64,000 bases of DNA, taken from positions 992,001 to 1,056,000 of the forward strand of contig CAWUHX010000075.1 in the NCBI GenBank assembly GCA_963922205.1, written 5' to 3'. Positions 36,301 to 48,900 of this stretch are shown here, piece after piece (positions within the stretch are counted from its first letter, which is position 1; each line of letters starts with the position of its first letter). Under the pieces are notes generated by a model. It made no database searches. It worked only from the letters and a program-made list of their open reading frames with translations, and was not told where the DNA came from. The DNA is from Romanomermis culicivorax (taxonomy: Eukaryota; Nematoda; Enoplea; Mermithida; Mermithidae). Both the position numbers and the translations under genes were made by a program.

Positions 36301-37457
36301 TACAATCCGTGCGGTATATCTGTGCGATGCATGATAGAATTTTACGTGAGAAATAATGCATTCGAGGAAAACTTACATTGGAATCGTCTGCAGGACCTAA
36401 AACTCGTAAAGCATACTTTTTTATATGTTTCAGTGGTTTTTGTACAAAGATTTTTAGCCGCATTGTAGCACAATATATCATCTAAATAAATGAAAAATTT
36501 TTTGTAGATATTCTAAATGCAAAAGGTAAGATAAGACAGATTGAAACTGAGAAAGTTGAGTCATGGATGTAGAAACTAAATCTTTGTGTATGCATCATTA
36601 CAGTAACATGAATGATCTTCACTCTTGAATAATATTGTTTAACAAGGATGGAAGAAAGATCAACGTAATCATCTTTCAATGGAACTTTATTTTGAAAAAT
36701 CTAGCTTTTTGATTGGACTCAGCTATAAAATTATATAAAAAACGAGAAACGAGCAATATTTTACTGCCTCGCTAATTGAGTTGAGTTTTTTACGTACTTT
36801 ATAGTTGGGCAGAATATCTGTCTGGCGTGAATAAAAAATGATTTCTTGCTTTCAATTTCACTATCTTCAAGCAATCTTAAAAAGCATGTTACAGTAAATA
36901 ATGGGTTGACTTTGCGAATCAAAGCGCACTATCGACATGTTGACCATACTGCGTAAAAAACTGGGAATTTGAATTGTACATGCTTGTTCTATTGAGGTTG
37001 CAGTTATAAAACTTGAGTGTGTATAAATGTGACGAAAGTTACTAACCTCGCAACCCATTCTAAAGATAAGCTACGCAGAAGCCAAGGGAGAAATGCAAGG
37101 ACGAGATGAAGCAAATCTGGATCTCTCAACCTGCAGTTTTCTTGAGAATCACGAGCTCTCAGGTATGTTCCTGGATCTCAGCCAGAAATCTACACTACAA
37201 ACATTCTATATGAAAAGCGTTCCCAATTTCCTCGAAAGAATAGTTCCAGCATGGTTTGTATCCCGTTCCAACATTCCCATGTACTTACTTTCCTTACTGT
37301 AAGTTGATGAAGGATTAATCACAACTAAGGAACACTGAAATGAAATGATATGTACGACAAGGACACGGCAGGAGTATTGCTTTTTTCGTACCAACAGGAA
37401 TGTCGTCCACGTGCAGAACATCTTCAAATTTGACGACAGACGGCGGAAATTTTGCAC
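27380..37457 (-). CDS. Cysteine-rich multi-module protein with degenerate Kunitz/BPTI-like units (gene A), 5' end not identified
   Basis: Exons, 5' to 3' on the minus strand: 37457-37392, 36481-36377, 36319-36197, 36140-36057, 35273-35160, 35101-34988, 32384-32256, 32194-32072, 31836-31690, 31641-31537, 27636-27380. Every junction is phase 1, with GT donors and AG acceptors, and all exons are open. The recurring module is an aromatic-rich strand ending in Cys (LYRYNPQKRSC, YFTYNTKSQKC, RVWFYSPKKNHC, VGFRYRLGDC), then 18-22 residues to a second Cys in a F-x-T/S-x-x-E/D-C setting (LFQTLQDC, MFKSKEKC, WFRTLEEC). BPTI has 21 residues between Cys30 and Cys51 in the same context. Linker exons add C-x7-9-C pairs (CSGHPNDVC, CHKIQDNTC). 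The Cys14/Cys38 equivalents are mostly missing. Probably secreted, but no signal peptide exon was found. The last exon has an internal GTAAGC donor at the same place as in gene B, so its end is uncertain. Gene B is a paralogue. Confidence 0.65.
29441..29712 (-). pseudogene. hAT transposase C-terminal fragment in the last intron of gene A
   Basis: The minus strand reads FSIMNHIRTSRRSRL, then LDALMRLRINGP and YAKAWVAENHMRTDDP, ending in a Lys/Arg-rich and acidic tail. The FSxMNxIKTxxRxRL...LxxLxRIxxNG pattern is the C-terminal dimerisation region of hAT-derived proteins of the KIAA1586/ZNF862 kind. Only this segment is present, so it is a relic. Confidence 0.6.
30058..30232. repeat. 9-bp minisatellite (TGTATGTAA)n
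   Basis: About 19 tandem copies of TGTATGTAA with variants (TGTATCTAA, TGTCTGTAA, TGTACGTAA). Because the period is a multiple of three, several frames stay open across it; those frames are artefacts. It lies in the last intron of gene A. Confidence 0.9.
32570..32665. repeat. Short degenerate tandem repeat in an intron of gene A
   Basis: Two to three imperfect copies of a unit like gcaatggttaaggatggagcaggcga lie within the enlarged intron between exons 34988 and 32384. That intron is 2.6 kb here but only 276 bp in gene B, so it probably contains inserted repeats I cannot classify. Confidence 0.4.
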
Positions 37458-38745
37458 CTAAAATCACTCTGGCTGAATATTACTTGAAAAAACGAAAACA
37501 ATCCTCAATACTCAAAAGGCGGCCCACCCTGTGAAATTTGCAATCCGAAAAACCAGATTTTTCGCGTGGATGACCTCTCCACGCCAAAGTTTTCTTTTCA
37601 CTATTCGAAGGTTTGTTTATTGAAGAGAAGTTGCTCTAATCTGTATCCTCAATCACCGAATCAATTCACGATCAATGAATTCGCAGCCTTTTCATTTTGA
37701 TAACTGATGCATGAAAAACAAAATTTGAGCTACATAGACAACGTGCAGTCTTCTTCGACGATGCATCCATATGCAGAGTTATTTGATGATGATGACTGAA
37801 CTGAACTTTGTTGGCAGTCATGGACAAGTATACATCTGAATACGACAAATGGCTGGAAGAGTGCTTGGTATAATAATTCCTTGCGATCACAAGTAGGTTA
37901 CGGACAGATCTTTTTGGTTTTTCGGGTCTTGTAGATTCAATACCTTAAGAACCGACCTTGACCCGGCCTTGGAAGTTAGCAGGACGGAAACCTTAACCTT
38001 TGCTTCGAGTGTTAACGGTTAGTGGATCAATGAATTTTCTAAAAGTTACTCTTGTTAGGGTTGAAGTATTTGCATCACGTTTCACGTCCGTAAATTTTTT
38101 ACAAAAAATTTAACTTCAACTTGATCTTCCATATATTCCATGTAATGATTTCCTCTTAGTTCGGTATTAAATTACTTGTAATCATGGCGAGATGGTACAG
38201 CGTAAATTCAGACGACTTTTTTCAACTCTGAATCAATATGATTTTTGATTCTTTCCTGAGTTATCCAAATTAGTTCTGTAGCTGACCAATTAGTTTTCTA
38301 GCTTGTCATTGGCTATCTAGCCGATTGAAAAGATCAACATATTGCCCAGTTTTTCGGTTTTTTTAATCGATTAATCTGAGTATCAATTAGAGTCAAGGAT
38401 CAAAATGAATCCCTTGCCCAAAAAGCAAAGTTTCCATATTCTTAAATTTGTGCAACAACGATTATAATTTTTGCAAGCATAAGAAATGAAAATGATCGGG
38501 TCAGCAAAATCGTAGGACAATGGTCCTTTAGTGTACAGTCCATCCGGGTTCTTCTAGTTGTCCCTGGTGAGGTTCTATAGTTTTTTCTAATCTCCAGAGA
38601 AAATGCAATCGGTTTGGGTGATTTGGGTTTAGGGAATTTGGGTGGTCTTGGTGTTCAGGGCGCTTTGGGCGTTCGGACGATTTGGCGGTTTGGGCGCTTT
38701 AGCCTTAGGGTATTCTAAGCTTGGGCCTAAGGCTAAGGCTAAGCT
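37458..38745. other. 5' flank or first intron of gene A; no exon recognised
   Basis: From 37458 to about 37600 the sequence is homologous to 54039-54180 upstream of gene B, so the duplication reaches here. Beyond that the two diverge. The first exon, with signal peptide and start codon, should lie in or beyond this interval. 38610-38745 is a low-complexity run of ttgggt and ctaaggct motifs. Confidence 0.45.
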
Positions 38746-38754
38746 TAAGCCTAA

Positions 38755-38981
38755 AGGCTCATTTATACTTGCCTTTTCCGACGAAACAGAATACAATCGA
38801 GTTAACGTAGTCAAACGAAAGGTAAATTTTCTTCAGTTCGGTTCATTTGGAAGTTACCATCAGTCGTTTTTCGAAAAATTGCGGTTGTCCTTTCCGATCG
38901 AAAGTAGATTTTCAGGCTGAACGTTTCAAACTGTTGACGATCCGTTCCGTTCCGTCGAAACGACCAAGTGTAAATGAGCCT
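38755..38981. mobile_element. MITE with 17-18-bp terminal inverted repeats and a 9-bp target duplication
   Basis: The element starts AGGCTCATTTATACTTG and ends CAAGTGTAAATGAGCCT, with one mismatch between the termini. Both sides carry the direct duplication TAAGCCTAA (38746-38754 and 38982-38990). The 227-bp interior is non-coding. A 9-bp duplication is typical of Mutator-like elements (hAT makes 8 bp). A second terminus-like AGGCTCATCTATACTT begins directly after the right duplication (38991), suggesting insertion next to or into a related copy. Confidence 0.75.
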
Positions 38982-39381
38982 TAAGCCTAAAGGCTCATCT
39001 ATACTTCTTTGCCGAGAACCTGTCGCAAGTGACTGCAACAATCAAATTCGAACAAATCTATCATTTTCGCTATGCGCAAGAAAGATCTCGACGAGTTATA
39101 TTTAGTGAAGTATATTTCACAATAAAAATTTTCTTAGTGTTGCAGATATCACCAATTTGGTAAGCATGACGCGTTTCTTACGTTTCCTACGTTTTGCATC
39201 AAAGCTGGGTTCAATCTGTGAATTTTCGTTTAGATTTTTCTTCACAAGATTTATGTGAGCTTATAGAAATTAAATTCTTTGTAGAGGACTTCTCCACCTT
39301 CTCTTCTCGCATTACATATAAAAATCTTCGCGAAAGTTAGCAATGTATTAACTGCCATGATTTCTTTGGAATGAAACTTAC

Positions 39382-40920
39382 CTAACCGGCTGTATATTCT
39401 GATACTTTTATTGCTTTTGTGATACGTGCAATATTCTTTTGAAATTCATCCCAGAATGGTTTTATCTTTGCACATTGGATCAAAGTATGCGGAATGCTAT
39501 CTATCAACTCTTCACCATGACAGTTGGATATTTCTTTAATTTTATATTTGACCAGAAGTTGAGGTGTTACCAGTGTATGATGGAGAATTTTGAATTGAAA
39601 TTTTTTATATTTGTTTGGTATTTGTAGTTTATGCAATATTCCCCATACAATTTTGTACTCCTGATCATGTAGATTCAGAATATTTTTCCATTTTTTCACT
39701 CCTACTGGTATACATTTGCGCGGATTTAGTAACTTGTGCTTAATATTAAGAACGTCCTTGATGTCAAGAGCTTCAGGTTCAAAATTAATCTCTTCCTTGG
39801 TTTCATTTGCTTTCAACAAATTTTTCCAGTTCTTTGGCAAGCAACCTATAACTCTAATGTAGTTCATCCATTTAATCAGACATCCTTCACTTTTCATTTG
39901 ATCCAGAGTTTTACACTTCCAATTACTGTCTGACCAATAATACATGTAATTGAAAATAGTACCATGTATTTCTTTCAAGAACAATGATTTGATCTTATTG
40001 TTTATTATATTTTGATTATTGTCTATTTGTTATTTACATAAGGATATTGTTGAAGAAACTTAGTTCAGCTTATTGTATTTATTGATGACTTTCCTAATCT
40101 GTAAGTAAAATTTCGTTATATTCGTCCCTTGTTTTTCAAGGCAATTTTATGATAATAGTGTTAATTGATATAATGATAATTCAAACCACCAATCTTTTCT
40201 ATACCACTCGTGCCCACTTTTCACTATTTATATTTTTCCAACAGTGTCGGTATCCATTTCGATTTTATCACGCTCAATCTTATCTCAATATCAGGTGCTT
40301 TGATACCCAACATGTTCTTGGATCATGACATCATTCTTAATTTTCTGCTTTAAACCATTCTATAAGAACTGTTTCAACAAATGCTTAATTTTCTTATTCA
40401 CGTCATTGCTGACGTATAAGCTGGTCATACTGTAAACTAATTTTTTTGCAATCAGGTAATTCCATATTATTATTTTTTCGTATAGTGTTAAAGCTCTTTT
40501 TCGCCACACGTTGCATTCCTTTTCACACCTTTCCAGTTTATCGTAGAAATTTAATTATTGCATTACTCAGTCATTATAACAAAAGAGGATTCCTAAAATA
40601 TTGATTGTATTAATTATTTGACATTCATTAAAATTTTCATTACATTTCTGGTTTTTGCCTAATCGCAGAATTTGTGTTTTCTTCAGGTTAATTTTATGTC
40701 TGGATACTGCTGTATAACCTATTCAATGCTTCTTCTAGACCTTTCCGATTCTTTGCTAGGAAGGTTATGTCATCTGCACATGAAACATATTTTGTCTTGT
40801 TGTCCTTCCACAGTGATACCTTCATAATTTTTATCTGCTCTTAACATTGATGTTAAACGTTCCATTGCACATATGAACGGATATGGTATGCAAGGCAATT
40901 TTCTGTGTTTCTAATGGATA
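39382..40920 (-). pseudogene. Non-LTR retrotransposon (LINE) reverse-transcriptase relic
   Basis: On the minus strand, near 40760-40790, the frame reads VSCADDITFLAKN, a reverse-transcriptase motif C with ADD. Around 40500 it reads WRKRALTLYEKIIIWNYLIAKKL, the conserved segment downstream of the LINE palm. The 200-residue open frame at 39382-39984 matches the C-terminal region of LINE ORF2 (FQFKILHHTLVTPQLL, HTLIQCAKIKPFWDEF), close to the zf-RVT part. Several stops and frame changes separate these pieces. The 5' part and any ORF1 are missing, as usual for 5'-truncated LINE copies. Confidence 0.75.
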
Positions 40921-41477
40921 GGCATGGAATAAAGATTATGCAAATTAAGCTGCAACACTGAGCATAGGAACTGGCAGTGCAAAAGAAAATGAACACACAG
41001 CACCATAGATAAGTCAAAAGTACTCAAATTGTATATTCCCTAATGATCGATTTCATCAATTACTGATTCGTTGTCAATTGGTTTTTGAACTCTACAAGAT
41101 CCGACACTTGAAAAATCAAGTGCACAAGTTCATTCTTGGCCTTATCGATAAAATTTAATTTTTGAAGATAAACCAGAGTATTTATCTTAGTTGCTGTGAT
41201 AGCATCAGCCTATAATATACTGGACTCCCCTAGTTCGCGTCCGCCTCTAGAGCCAAAATGTGGAGAGCTAGAACCTTGGGATTTTTTCATAATTTCGGGC
41301 TTAGGGACAACCTATGGGGCGTGTCGTCAGTTGATCTCTGTCTGCAAATAATGCTCGGTGGTGTCCGAAAACATGCAAAAAGTGGATTTTTTTGGGCCTT
41401 TTTATTCCAGGATGCCCCGCATTGGGTGTAGCATCTTCGAGCAGGATACTTCGCCCCATGCATCTAACTGGGATCCC
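40921..41477. other. No gene recognised
   Basis: Short stretch between the LINE relic and the solo LTR. 41220-41477 is GC-richer than the surroundings, but it has neither a polypurine tract nor a polyprotein tail that would make the following LTR a 3' LTR. Confidence 0.4.
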
Positions 41478-42402
41478 TGTCACAGGGTCAATTCCTCTGA
41501 CCTTTGGCCCTCTATCATTATTTATTTTATTTCTAAAGTTCATTGTTGTTAAAATGGGTCCACTTTTTATTAGGTAAACGAATACCGTATTTATTCGAAT
41601 AAAAGGCGCCCCAAATAAAGGGCGCCCTCTAATAAACAGCACGCCGTTTATTAGCATCATCAGTATCCTTAATGTAAACTTCATTAGAGAAAAACCGTTC
41701 AATTAGCCGCCTCAAAATAAATGAATCTAGGGTAAGTTATTTTCCATTATTTTTCATTTAATTTCATTAGTTGTTTTTATTTTTCCTGTTTTCCTTTCAT
41801 TACTTTTGTTTTGTTTCCTTTTTTTGTTGGTTTTCTTTTTCTTTCCTTGGTGTAGAGAGGTATGATATTTCTTTGATGATGAAACGTCACTTGTTGAGAT
41901 TCCATGAAAGAATAAAAAACAAGATTGGATTAAAATGTGGCCGAATGAAGTGCAAAATTGTAATAAACGGCGCCCTCGAATAGGCGGCGCTCTCCAATAG
42001 ATGGCGCACCAAATGGACCCAAAAAATAATAAGGGGCGTGCCGTTAATTGGTAAAATTACAGTTTGTCAAAACGGTTTGTGTTATACTAATTTTTGGCTC
42101 AAAAAACAAATGGATGGCAAATTTTGCATAGTGTATAGAATTATCGTTTGGCATCTTTTTTTACTTTTATTCATCGTGTTTTTTATTTTTTTTTATTGGA
42201 GACTGTCGTTTGGTCGCCAGTAACGTGGTGTGCCTCACCGACAACGTTTTCTTTCAACGTCCCCTTTTAGCTGAGTCTAAACATTAGAGACTGGCTTCTC
42301 TAACTCGGTTAGGTTTAGTTAGGGTTAGGGTAACAACCAAATCAGGAGTCTCCCACGAACCCCAGAAAAGTGGCCAGGGTGTACGAGCCTCATAATTCCA
42401 CA
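41478..42402 (+). repeat. Solo LTR related to the copy 1 LTR, carrying a nested insertion
   Basis: Starts TGTCACAGGGTCAATTCC and shares the 5' part of the copy 1 LTR up to the gtaaac at about 41580. It resumes near 42050 with aaaacggtttgtgttatac, and ends gggtgtacgagcctcataattccaca, matching the end of the copy 1 LTR. No primer site or polypurine tract adjoins it. Flanks are TCCC and TCTC, a target duplication with one mismatch. It is much more diverged than the LTRs at 13994 and 23646, so it is old or from a sister family. Confidence 0.75.
41583..42045. mobile_element. Nested element with GGCGCC-rich ends inside the solo LTR
   Basis: The LTR is interrupted by about 460 bp that starts taccgtatttattcgaataa and holds several AATAAANGGCGCCC-like units at both ends (41605-41640 and 41960-42010). 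The interior is a T-rich, non-coding tract. Repeats starting ACCGTATTTATTCGAATAA are familiar from several animal genomes, but I cannot assign the class. Confidence 0.5.
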
Positions 42403-45400
42403 TCTCTCAGATTACACTTTTTTCTTCTTTGAAAATCCAATCACACCAATCCAATCATATCATGGCCCAAAATCCCAAAAACCACCAAAATTCCACAATT
42501 TTGTAACGTAATGTTTATGGTTTAAAAAAATAATTTTTTGCATTTAATCTTTTGCTGTGTGTTTTTTAGGCATGATGCATTCATGACCACGTATCTGCAT
42601 AAATAAAGTGGTAAAGAATTATAAGATGTGCATGTGGTATTTTGACCACTCTGGTCTGCATTGGTTAAGCATTGGCGATTGTTAAGGATAAGTGAAACTG
42701 AACAAGCCATCTTCAATTACTTAATCTCATGACCATGAGGAGTTTCATGGGATGAGGCAGCAGCATATCTGAGCTTGCTTGTTGTGGTTTCTGAGTTGTT
42801 ATATAGGCCCCAACAGTGGGTACACAAAAGATTCCTCCGTAGAAAACATATACATCAAAGTTTATGGCCTTAAATGTGTGGAGCCATGCGGGGGTGTAGA
42901 AAGTTTGCCGACAATCCGAATTTTTATAATGCGAAGGGTGATTTAAGGAGTGTAGAAAGTATAGTGGATGATGTAATATTATCCAAAATCCAGCATTGTC
43001 TGAGCACAAATAAGCCGAATGTATGTTCAGTATAGTATCACTGATGATTGCAATGACTGCAGCACTATCTTGTGTTAGTGGATGTTGATGTTAGCCAGGA
43101 TGTATGTGATATGCCAAGGTATCCCATTCCTGCCAAACCATTTTTATTGATATCTTTACAGCCACTGATTGGCAGAAATTTCATAGCCCAGTCTAGCTGT
43201 ATGAATATTTAATCATCCGGTAAGCTAGTAATCAAATCACGCCAGACCATATCTTGGTGCGCTGTACAGACTTGATGTTTGCGCCACTCTATTATGTTTT
43301 TACAGTTTCTCCCAAGAATTTATTGATTCGCCATTTTCGCTTGTTCACTAGAAAAATTAATTGAACTCAATTTCGTCTGAACATCCTTTTCACTTGTTCA
43401 CAGCTGCCACACGCAAATCGTGACTGTGAGTGCCTTTATACTGCTTCTCTTGTTTGGATGGATCGCATAGAGAAAATGAACTGTGATCTGGTAGCCTTGA
43501 TTCCAGTTTAACATGAAACTATTGAAATCACCCTTCATATACGATTTGGCTTCTTCCAGCTGGTCGATTGTATCTTGAACTGAGTCTGTTCCGAAAGCTA
43601 CACTGGATTTTTTTACTTATGATGTTGTCAAGAGATTTCATTCCTTTGAAAGTGATGTCATCCAAGGCATAAACAGCTTTCCAGGTTGTTGTTGTACAGT
43701 ATTCCAAAATACGAATCAAAGAACTTCGGCTCATGGATGAGTGAGATTCTTGGCATCCGTCTAATAACTTAATGTATTGGCTGACAATATGTTCAACCAT
43801 GATTCATGTCATCTTCAGAACTGTTTCTTTTTCTACCTAGATGAAAATTTTACTGTAGAAGCACCATATAGCAAAAGAAGCAACATAACTGTATAGAGAA
43901 ATTTTCGGTGCTTCTGGATTTAGCAGTACACATAGTCATTTTCGTGGAGAGAAGCCTGCTTTTTCACCATTTTCACGGTCTCTTTTTTAATATTTTAAAA
44001 CTACCTAAAAGTGTAAAATCTAAAATTCGGATAGCATTTTCATAGCACATTATAGAGCATTGTATTCTGCATCAAATAGACGGTGGAAAATAAATGCTTA
44101 GGCTGATATATCTCAAATCTCGTAAATAGACACAAAAATGCTAAAAGATGCGAAATTTCCAAAGTTTGAGATACTGTAGTCCTAAGGATTTTGTTTTTTA
44201 CGATTTTATAATGTGTTAATATTCACCATACGAAACATGTCTTAATATCTCATTTTTGAAATTTATAGTTCCACAGTGGAAGTCGCGATTCCCATAAAAT
44301 ACAATTATAAGATATTGTTCAAACTCCAGATTGTGCGACCCTCTAGCAGCACATGAATACATGTAGTTGTTTGTTCGGAGGTAGAAGACATAATAAAGTA
44401 TCCATTCTATAGGCAGTTTTTGGCGCTTTTGGGATTCAGCAGTACATATAGTGACTTTTGTGAAAAAATGACAATTTTTGTTCTCAAAATCTGATGTTGC
44501 AGGCACACAGTAAATGGTGACTCATCCGCTGGTCTAATGTTGGGTAAATTTTCAGAACACAATGTGTGATGTACCTAAACCCACAAAAGTTGAAAGAAGT
44601 GCATGTCAAAAATCGGAAAAATCGAAAATTTTCAACTTGTATCTTATTGTAGCTAGGCGAATTTTGATTTTCAGACGAAATGGATATTTTCGTTTTTATC
44701 GCATATAAATTGCCTAATTTTCAGGTAGGGTAAATTAAAAGAAAATAGGTAGAAGAGCAGTAGCCAAACAAAGAACACCTGAAGAAAAGTGATAAGAAAG
44801 AAAAAACAACACATAGAAAGCAGCAAGAAAGAAAGAAAAAATGATTTGAAAAAGAACGAAAAGAAGAAATAAGCAAGAGAATAGAGAAAGATAAATAAAA
44901 TCTAAAAAGTAGGATGAAAAGTAAGTAGAAATGATGAAAAAATCAAAAAGGACAAAATTTAAATTGGAAATAGAGCATGCCGAACTCTATAAAAATTATA
45001 CGAGAGACTATGCTTATTAAAGTTGACAACTTGTAATGTACAGTTTCATGATCAAGAAAGAAAAAACGTATATGAGGAAAAAGAGACTGAAAGACAACAA
45101 AAACATAAGCAATGCATTCGAAAACGGAAGAAAAGGGAAATGCATAAAAAGAAAAATATAGGATGAAGAAGGAAAATATGAAAGTACATTTTCAATCGCT
45201 CATATGAAAATCGCCCAATTGGAAATTCGTACACTTAGAATTTGCCCACTTGGGAATCGCTCACTTGGGAACACCCCGTAAGTAAATATGCGCATTTCAT
45301 TGTATATTTTTTTATTGTTAACCAATAACTCTTGAAGCACCTCGATATATAAAATGGAGTGGATGATCGAAAAAAGTCGGTTCGCCATAACTCCGTTCCA

Positions 45401-45994
45401 AGTATGTCGTCTTCGTTTTCGCTCGGTCTACAAGTAAACAGTTATAATTATCAATTTTTTCTAAAATTTGTCGGAATGTAAAATATCGTCTTGATCGAAA
45501 ATTATATTCCTCTAGAAATCGAAATTTTGTGCACCCCTGAAATCTTACATCCCATGCTTACCCGACTGAGTTCGATACGCCGGTTTCATCAAATTTGCTC
45601 GAGTTTTAGGTGTCTAAAGCTTTTTGGTCAAAAATAAGTCGAATTTTTAGAGTTGTTATTGTAGACAAGTAGCAAACTGACAATGTTCATTTAAGCTACA
45701 TTCGTTCCTTATCTTCTTGGAGTAATATGATGGCGTTTCACTAGGCAATTTTGAACTTTGAGAATTTTGAATTTTGAGACTGACAATTGGGTTTCTCAAT
45801 CCGTATGAAGCCTAATTTTACACGGCAGCTATTCATCAATTTGATATCGTCAAAAACATGAGACATCAGAGTAGAATAGAAACAAAGACAGTTAGTAGAA
45901 AGTAAAGGTTGTAGAATATAGTAGTTCCTGAGAGCACACAAAAAACGCCCAGCTTGCAGCAAATGTGTTGCAACTAACATAAAGGTTCGTCGTT
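42403..45994. other. Long intergenic stretch, only weak coding hints
   Basis: Minus-strand frames at 42713-43009 and 43528-43800 are open but carry no domain I can name; the second reads RILEYCTTTTWKAVYALDD, which feels transposon-like without proof. 44740-45190 is strongly purine-rich (aagaaag, gaaaaag runs). 45180-45280 has two or three copies of an ATCGCTCACTTGGGAA-like motif. If gene B has another 3' exon it would lie just left of 45994. Confidence 0.4.
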
Positions 45995-48900
45995 TCACAT
46001 CTTAATTTTTAGAGTCTGCGTGACGAGCTTACGGTCTAAATATTCTTTGCATTCGTCTAGTGTCCTGAACCACGGCCTCCTCGACCTTTCTCGATACCAA
46101 GATTTTTCCCTCACACAAAATGACATTGTGTCTATTAAGTACTGTTCGTCGCCTTTATGTGATTCGAATCGACCTGCGTAAAAAATTGAAATATTGCGGG
46201 ATGTTCATCAACGATGAATTTGCATTAGGTAATAAGCAGGTGTAGAATTCAGATCATTGAGAACCGCGAAATATGGCAAGATGAGGAAGCATCTCTATTA
46301 ATTTAGAAAGATAAGGAAAAGATTAAAATTTATTTCATGGATATTCTTGAAAGAACATTTGTAGAGATTAGTGGATAACTGATTACTTCACTAAGGTGTT
46401 CTTTTAAGTTGATCACTATCAAGTATCAAGGTCCTTTTTATTTGTAGTTGATGAATATGACGAGGTAATCCCTTCAGCTTACAAAACCGTATCGTGATAA
46501 CATGTAAATGTGTAGTCCTTTTCGATCAAATGATTACCTAAGCTTAAATAACAAAATTTTGTGAGATATATACCGTTTACAGAAGGCCTGTAATATTGAT
46601 TTTCCACTTGAAAATCTTCGGCGTTCCGAATCATATGTGATTTATCCGAAAAAATAATTCAAAAACGTATAAATTGTGCTTCAAATGATTTTATTAGGAA
46701 CTTTCGGGTTTTCATTGTGACAAACTGCAACGAATCTCAAAATTATGCACACGCATGAGTAGTAATTTTCTAATGGGCCTAAAAGAAAAAATTTGCACTA
46801 TAGCCATGGAAGCTCATGCAACGATAAAACATGTATTCAATAGAGCATCCTAAAAACTGATGCAATTCTGAATTTTTGTGAAATTTGAAAGTTTACTCCG
46901 ATGAATGCAAAATCGGTCGTCGTTTATATTAAAACCTTTTTGACAATGATGAGTTCATTGAATGATGAGTTCATTGAGTTCATACGCGAGTATAAAATTG
47001 ATTAGGTCAAGTTTCCATTGTTGTACATTGTTATGCAAAGACGTTCTGATTTATTCCTTCGCAGTAGACTTATGAATGAACGAATTCATAAATATAAAAT
47101 GTACGAGTTTAGAATTTACACTTGGAGATTTGTAGTTTTGTTTTCATCTTTTATTGGATCGCTGCATCGATCGTTTCAAAATTATTAAACAAAATTAAAA
47201 TTTCTGATTTGTTGTATAATGTGTTTATCATAGGAAAGTCTATTTATTCGCTTGATAGATGTAAGGGGCGTTTTACGAGAATTATGCAATCTGAATGGAA
47301 GAATATTCTACTGCGAAAATCGAAAAATTTTCAAGGCTATAGAACTTACAGCAGGTATTCAAATCTCAGTTTCATTAACGTTTCGCAAAATATAACATTT
47401 GAATATCTCGTTCTTTTAAAATTAGGCGTGGAAACAATGTAAGCTATGTTCGAGATTTAAGAATATCAAATGATCAGAAGAAAATTTTCCGAGAAACTCC
47501 TCATTGCTCGTTTTTTGCAGCAAGATTATGCCAGCTCAACGCTTTTATCCCAAAACGACATTGATGTGTTTCATTCAGATTGACGCGGCCAATTAAATAT
47601 TCTAAAACTCACAATCTGGCAATGTTTTATAGAATCCTGGCGATTTTAGATCCATCGTCTCTCGACAATCGCCCAATCTGTAGCGATAACCTACGGATTT
47701 TTCGCGTAACTCTTTATCTGAAAAAGATGAGCTGCCAGAATGATGGATCACTGTTCCGAATTAATTTTGAAATAGAGGTTTGAACTAGTAGAGTCCAAGT
47801 AGATACACTACTCAAAATTTTGAATAAGAAGACTATTCAAAACATAGCACGTTGACAATTTATAATGTATCTTTAACCATTGTATCTTATTGACCGAGTT
47901 ATTAATTTAAAAATTATTTTCTAGCAATTACCTTCGTTGTACTTTTTCATGCATTCTTCTTTAGACCGAAACATGTAAATTTGACCAGGATGCTCGTCAT
48001 CTACCAACTTCGCACATTTCCATCTCATGTAATAAGGACCGAATTCTTTCACCGATACCATATTGTTGGTTAAATCTGCGAAAAAATCTAAATGGTTATT
48101 TTCCGCTGAGACAAGATTTCGAAAATGCCCAACTTTGTCTATATAAGCATTGAGCCATCGAACAGTGCAAATACAGAAAAGGGTGATTGAAATCAGTCTT
48201 TCCGCATATGCTACCTTTATGAGTCATAAAAGCAATATTCTGATTATCGTAATTATCTAAAATTATAAGCTTCTTAATATATAACATGATTAAGTGCGAA
48301 ATTCATCGATCTTACTCAAACACTCCATACAGTCCTGAGGAGTATGGAAACTGTACTCTAATAAATTGCACGGTTGGTCTTCCGGCACTTGCTGACACGT
48401 TCCATCTACTATCTTGTGACAAGTCTTGAATCTGGGTGCTGCAAAAGCTGAATATATTTGATGGGAAGGGGAAAAGAATAGTAGACCTTACTCATGGCTG
48501 CACTTTCTTTGCATTCTTTTTTCGACATGTAATAAATATCGTTCTTATCTTTCGATTGCGGCTTAGTTTTCAAACAACGATTTTTTATTGGAGAAAAGAA
48601 CCAAACCCGATATGTCTTTTCTGCAAAAAATGGAAATAGGAATGTGGAATACAAGATTTGTTTATCGTAACTCTTTTAATTTAAAAAATGATATAAATTA
48701 GCAGTGTAGTCAAAATCTTTTGGGAGACGTTTCTACTACAGGGGTTTTCAGTCAAAAATAATTACAGGTTAGGTGAGTATGAAAGATATGTCTAAAATGT
48801 AGATTCCATGCACGACGGATTGATGTCTGAAATGCAGATACAGGTGCAGATGGCAGTATTTTCAATGGTCAAGAGATACTACAGAGAAAGCCTTACCCAT

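Noticed and set aside
41301..41702. 133-residue minus-strand frame across the start of the solo LTR
   Set aside because: It straddles flank, LTR and nested element, so cannot be an evolved gene.
42306..42326. Telomere-like TTAGGG units
   Set aside because: Only two consecutive gttaggg units, inside the solo LTR; too few to be interstitial telomere sequence.
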